From: Balneolia bacterium
GTDB lineage: Bacteria; Bacteroidota; Rhodothermia; Balneolales; Cyclonatronaceae
Assembly (NCBI GenBank): GCA_022565795.1
Contig: JAIUMA010000003.1
Coordinates: 1 to 64,000, forward strand
Direction of reading: 5' to 3'
DNA length: 64,000 nt
In this document: one piece after another, positions 63,366-64,000 of the stretch
Numbering within the stretch: position 1 is the stretch's first letter
Layout: every line of letters begins with the position of its first letter
Translations under genes and position numbers: made by a program
Notes under the pieces: generated by a model
Told to the model about the DNA's origin: nothing
Databases searched by the model: none
The model's input: only the letters and a program-made list of their open reading frames with translations

Positions 63366-64000
63366 ATGAGTTGGTTTAAAAGAAAGGGATCAAACATACT
63401 AACCGACACCCCAAAGGAAATGCCGGAAGGGGTATGGGTGAAAGTACCGGAAACCGGAGAAACGGTTCACCGGCGAGAGCTTGAGGATAACGCCTGGGTT
63501 GATCCCGCTTCGGGCTACCATTTCCCTATTGGCAGTAAAGAGTATTTTGCGCTTCTTTTTGATGATGAAGAGTACACCGAAATTGCAAAAGAAATTATGC
63601 CGGCCGATCCGCTCAAATTTGAGGATCGCAAGCTTTACAGCCAAAGACTGACCGAAACACAGAAAAAAACCGGACTTGATGATGCCGTACGGGTAGCGGT
63701 TGGTAAATCCAGAAAAAACGATCTGGTTGTTGCCTGTATGGATTTCCGTTTTATTGGTGGAAGCATGGGCGCGGCCGTAGGAGAGCGAATTGCACGTGGT
63801 ATCGACCATGCGCGTGAGCACAAAATACCGCTGTTGATTATCTCTCAGTCTGGTGGTGCCAGAATGATGGAAAGCGTTCTTTCGCTCATGCAAATGGCTA
63901 AAACATCGGCTAAGCTTGCCCAACTTGGCGAGCAGGGTATCCCTTACATCAGTTTGATGACTAATCCTACAACGGGTGGGGTTACGGCAAGTTTCGCGAT
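63366..64000 (+). CDS. accD: Acetyl-CoA carboxylase carboxyltransferase beta subunit, 5' part
   Basis: An ATG at 63366 opens a frame that stays open to the window edge (211 complete codons). It encodes the start of AccD, which with AccA transfers carboxyl from biotin to acetyl-CoA. Family blocks are MSWFKRKG, DLVVACMDFRFIGGSMG, SQSGGARMMESVLSLMQMAK and NPTTGGVTASFA. The four cysteines of the usual N-terminal zinc ribbon are absent: the two pair positions read KVPETG and VDPASG. The 3' end is outside the window. The gene is easily missed because it has no stop here. Confidence 0.93.
   Translation, partial: MSWFKRKGSNILTDTPKEMPEGVWVKVPETGETVHRRELEDNAWVDPASGYHFPIGSKEYFALLFDDEEYTEIAKEIMPADPLKFEDRKLYSQRLTETQKKTGLDDAVRVAVGKSRKNDLVVACMDFRFIGGSMGAAVGERIARGIDHAREHKIPLLIISQSGGARMMESVLSLMQMAKTSAKLAQLGEQGIPYISLMTNPTTGGVTASFA

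Noticed and set aside
1-64000. CRISPR array, prophage, integron or insertion sequence
   Set aside because: No regularly spaced repeats, cas, transposase, integrase or phage structural genes were recognised anywhere.

Overview
The window looks like chromosome from a Balneolota/Rhodothermota-type member of the wider Bacteroidota group. The pointers are a 2,527-residue SprA/Sov-type outer-membrane translocon protein, DUF2480 and DUF4296 proteins, an AccD lacking zinc-ribbon cysteines, DUF4369-like/TlpA lipoproteins, frequent TTG/GTG starts and few Shine-Dalgarno sites. Species cannot be named from sequence alone. No phage, insertion sequence, CRISPR array, rRNA or tRNA gene was recognised.

Layout. 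1-8.7 kb: acyl-CoA ligase, S9 peptidase, TsaC/Sua5, a 60-residue membrane protein and a CDP-alcohol phosphatidyltransferase, separated by long intergenic stretches full of dispersed palindromic repeats that do not recur in the rest of the window. 8.7-13.1 kb: two secreted amidohydrolases, one a tandem fusion. 13.3-18.7 kb: a beta-propeller-like lipoprotein and a soluble histidine kinase with about eight PAS domains and one GAF domain. 18.7-24.4 kb: divergent repair genes mfd and recQ, whose shared upstream region holds a 20-bp palindrome and a minus-strand terminator-like hairpin. 24.4-27.6 kb: lptF-lptG-DUF4296. 27.9-37.3 kb: sprA, a DMT transporter and pta in one run. 37.5-41.1 kb: a GH13 lipoprotein with a LacI-type operator candidate, and a PAS histidine kinase.

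41.4-48.3 kb is a complete SUF iron-sulfur operon (sufB, sufC, sufD, sufS, sufU, an Nfu-type scaffold, an A-type carrier) ending in a DUF2480 gene and a clear terminator. 48.3-53.1 kb carries isoprenoid genes (fni and a prenyl diphosphate synthase), bamD, nadD, tadA and apt. 53.3-57.4 kb is the least understood stretch: a small lipoprotein, a periplasmic coiled-coil protein anchored at its C-terminus, a 177-residue Cys/His-motif protein, a small esterase and an orphan OmpR-type regulator. 57.5-64 kb holds trmH, an M23 peptidase, a TlpA-like lipoprotein, a secreted EEP-family protein, tsaB and the 5' part of accD, which runs off the window.

Most of this is core metabolism and envelope biogenesis. 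The strongest candidates for undescribed biology are the lipoprotein/coiled-coil pair with the neighbouring Cys/His protein (53.3-55.8 kb), DUF2480 as the last SUF gene, the mfd-recQ control region, and the propeller lipoprotein beside the giant PAS kinase. No single undescribed system can be proven from the sequence.
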